Made by a program: the position numbers and the translations under genes
Source of the DNA: Actinomycetota bacterium
GTDB lineage: Bacteria; Actinomycetota; Geothermincolia; Geothermincolales; RBG-13-55-18
DNA length: 64,000 bases
NCBI GenBank assembly: GCA_030019255.1
Contig: JASEFK010000001.1
Coordinates: 269,107 to 333,106, forward strand
Direction: 5' to 3'
The notes under the pieces: generated by a model
Told to the model about the DNA's origin: nothing
Database searches by the model: none
What the model saw: the letters and a program-made list of their open reading frames with translations, nothing else
Shown: in pieces, positions 63,966-64,000 of the stretch
Layout: each line of letters opens with the position of its first letter
How positions within the stretch are numbered: the stretch's first letter is position 1

Positions 63966-64000
63966 TTCTTCCTCCGTTTCCCCGCGGACCCGCGGAGCGC

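Overview
The window reads as a contiguous, gene-dense stretch of a GC-rich bacterial chromosome. Almost every gene belongs to the core translation, RNA-processing, cell-division or cofactor machinery, and nearly all lie on the + strand. Gene order (nusA-infB-rbfA-nrnA-truB-ribF-rpsO-pnp-M16-dapB-ftsK-rimO-pgsA-cinA; infC-rpmI-rplT-methyltransferase-pheST; hemW-hrcA-dnaJ-rsmE; phoH-ybeY-corC; pgeF-yggS-sepF-yggT-divIVA-ileS; dksA/traR-lspA-rluD) resembles Actinomycetota. A PgpH-type c-di-AMP phosphodiesterase and a Firmicutes-like infC attenuator suggest a deep-branching actinobacterial lineage. That placement is inference from synteny only. No phage, plasmid, insertion sequence, CRISPR array, rRNA or recognisable tRNA was seen.

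Layout. 1-7.1 kb: rimP-nusA-infB-ylxP-rbfA-nrnA-truB, behind a promoter and a short-leader terminator. 7.1-16 kb: ribF, rpsO with a structured leader, pnp, an M16 peptidase, dapB and ftsK. 16.4-21.6 kb: an unrecognised 84-residue gene, rimO, pgsA, cinA, thpR and rpe. 21.6-25.5 kb: an FMN-riboswitch-controlled riboflavin operon, ribD-ribE-ribBA-ribH. 26-31.6 kb: three signalling genes (GAF-GAF-HD-GYP, receiver-GGDDF, membrane histidine kinase) that look like one cyclic-di-GMP module. 31.8-37.6 kb: infC-rpmI-rplT behind an attenuator, then an RNA methyltransferase and pheST. 37.8-41.1 kb: rpsT (minus strand) divergent from lepA-hemW. 41.1-50.9 kb: hrcA (CIRCE)-dnaJ-rsmE-mtaB-HIT-phoH-pgpH-ybeY-corC. 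50.8-56.1 kb: pgeF, acyP, mgtC-like, yggS, sepF, proC, yggT, divIVA. 56.2-62.4 kb: a DUF167 gene (minus), ileS, dksA/traR, lspA, lgt, rluD. 62.4-64 kb: a 400-nt gene-free stretch, a small winged-helix gene and a convergent PD-(D/E)XK nuclease.

The gene content is conventional; the most notable signals are regulatory. infC appears to start with AUA and sits directly behind a terminator whose 3' half is complementary to an upstream hairpin segment, as expected of an attenuator. The hrcA CIRCE operator covers both the ribosome-binding site and the start codon. rpsT starts with UUG behind an out-of-frame AUG. Three genes have a TATAAT box 6 to 18 nt before their ATG and no Shine-Dalgarno sequence, which suggests leaderless messages. 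UUG starts are common. No confident novel multi-gene system was found. The best unknowns are the 84-residue gene at 16.5 kb, the unexplained gaps at 16.1, 25.5 and 62.4 kb, and the winged-helix gene with an occludable ribosome-binding site.
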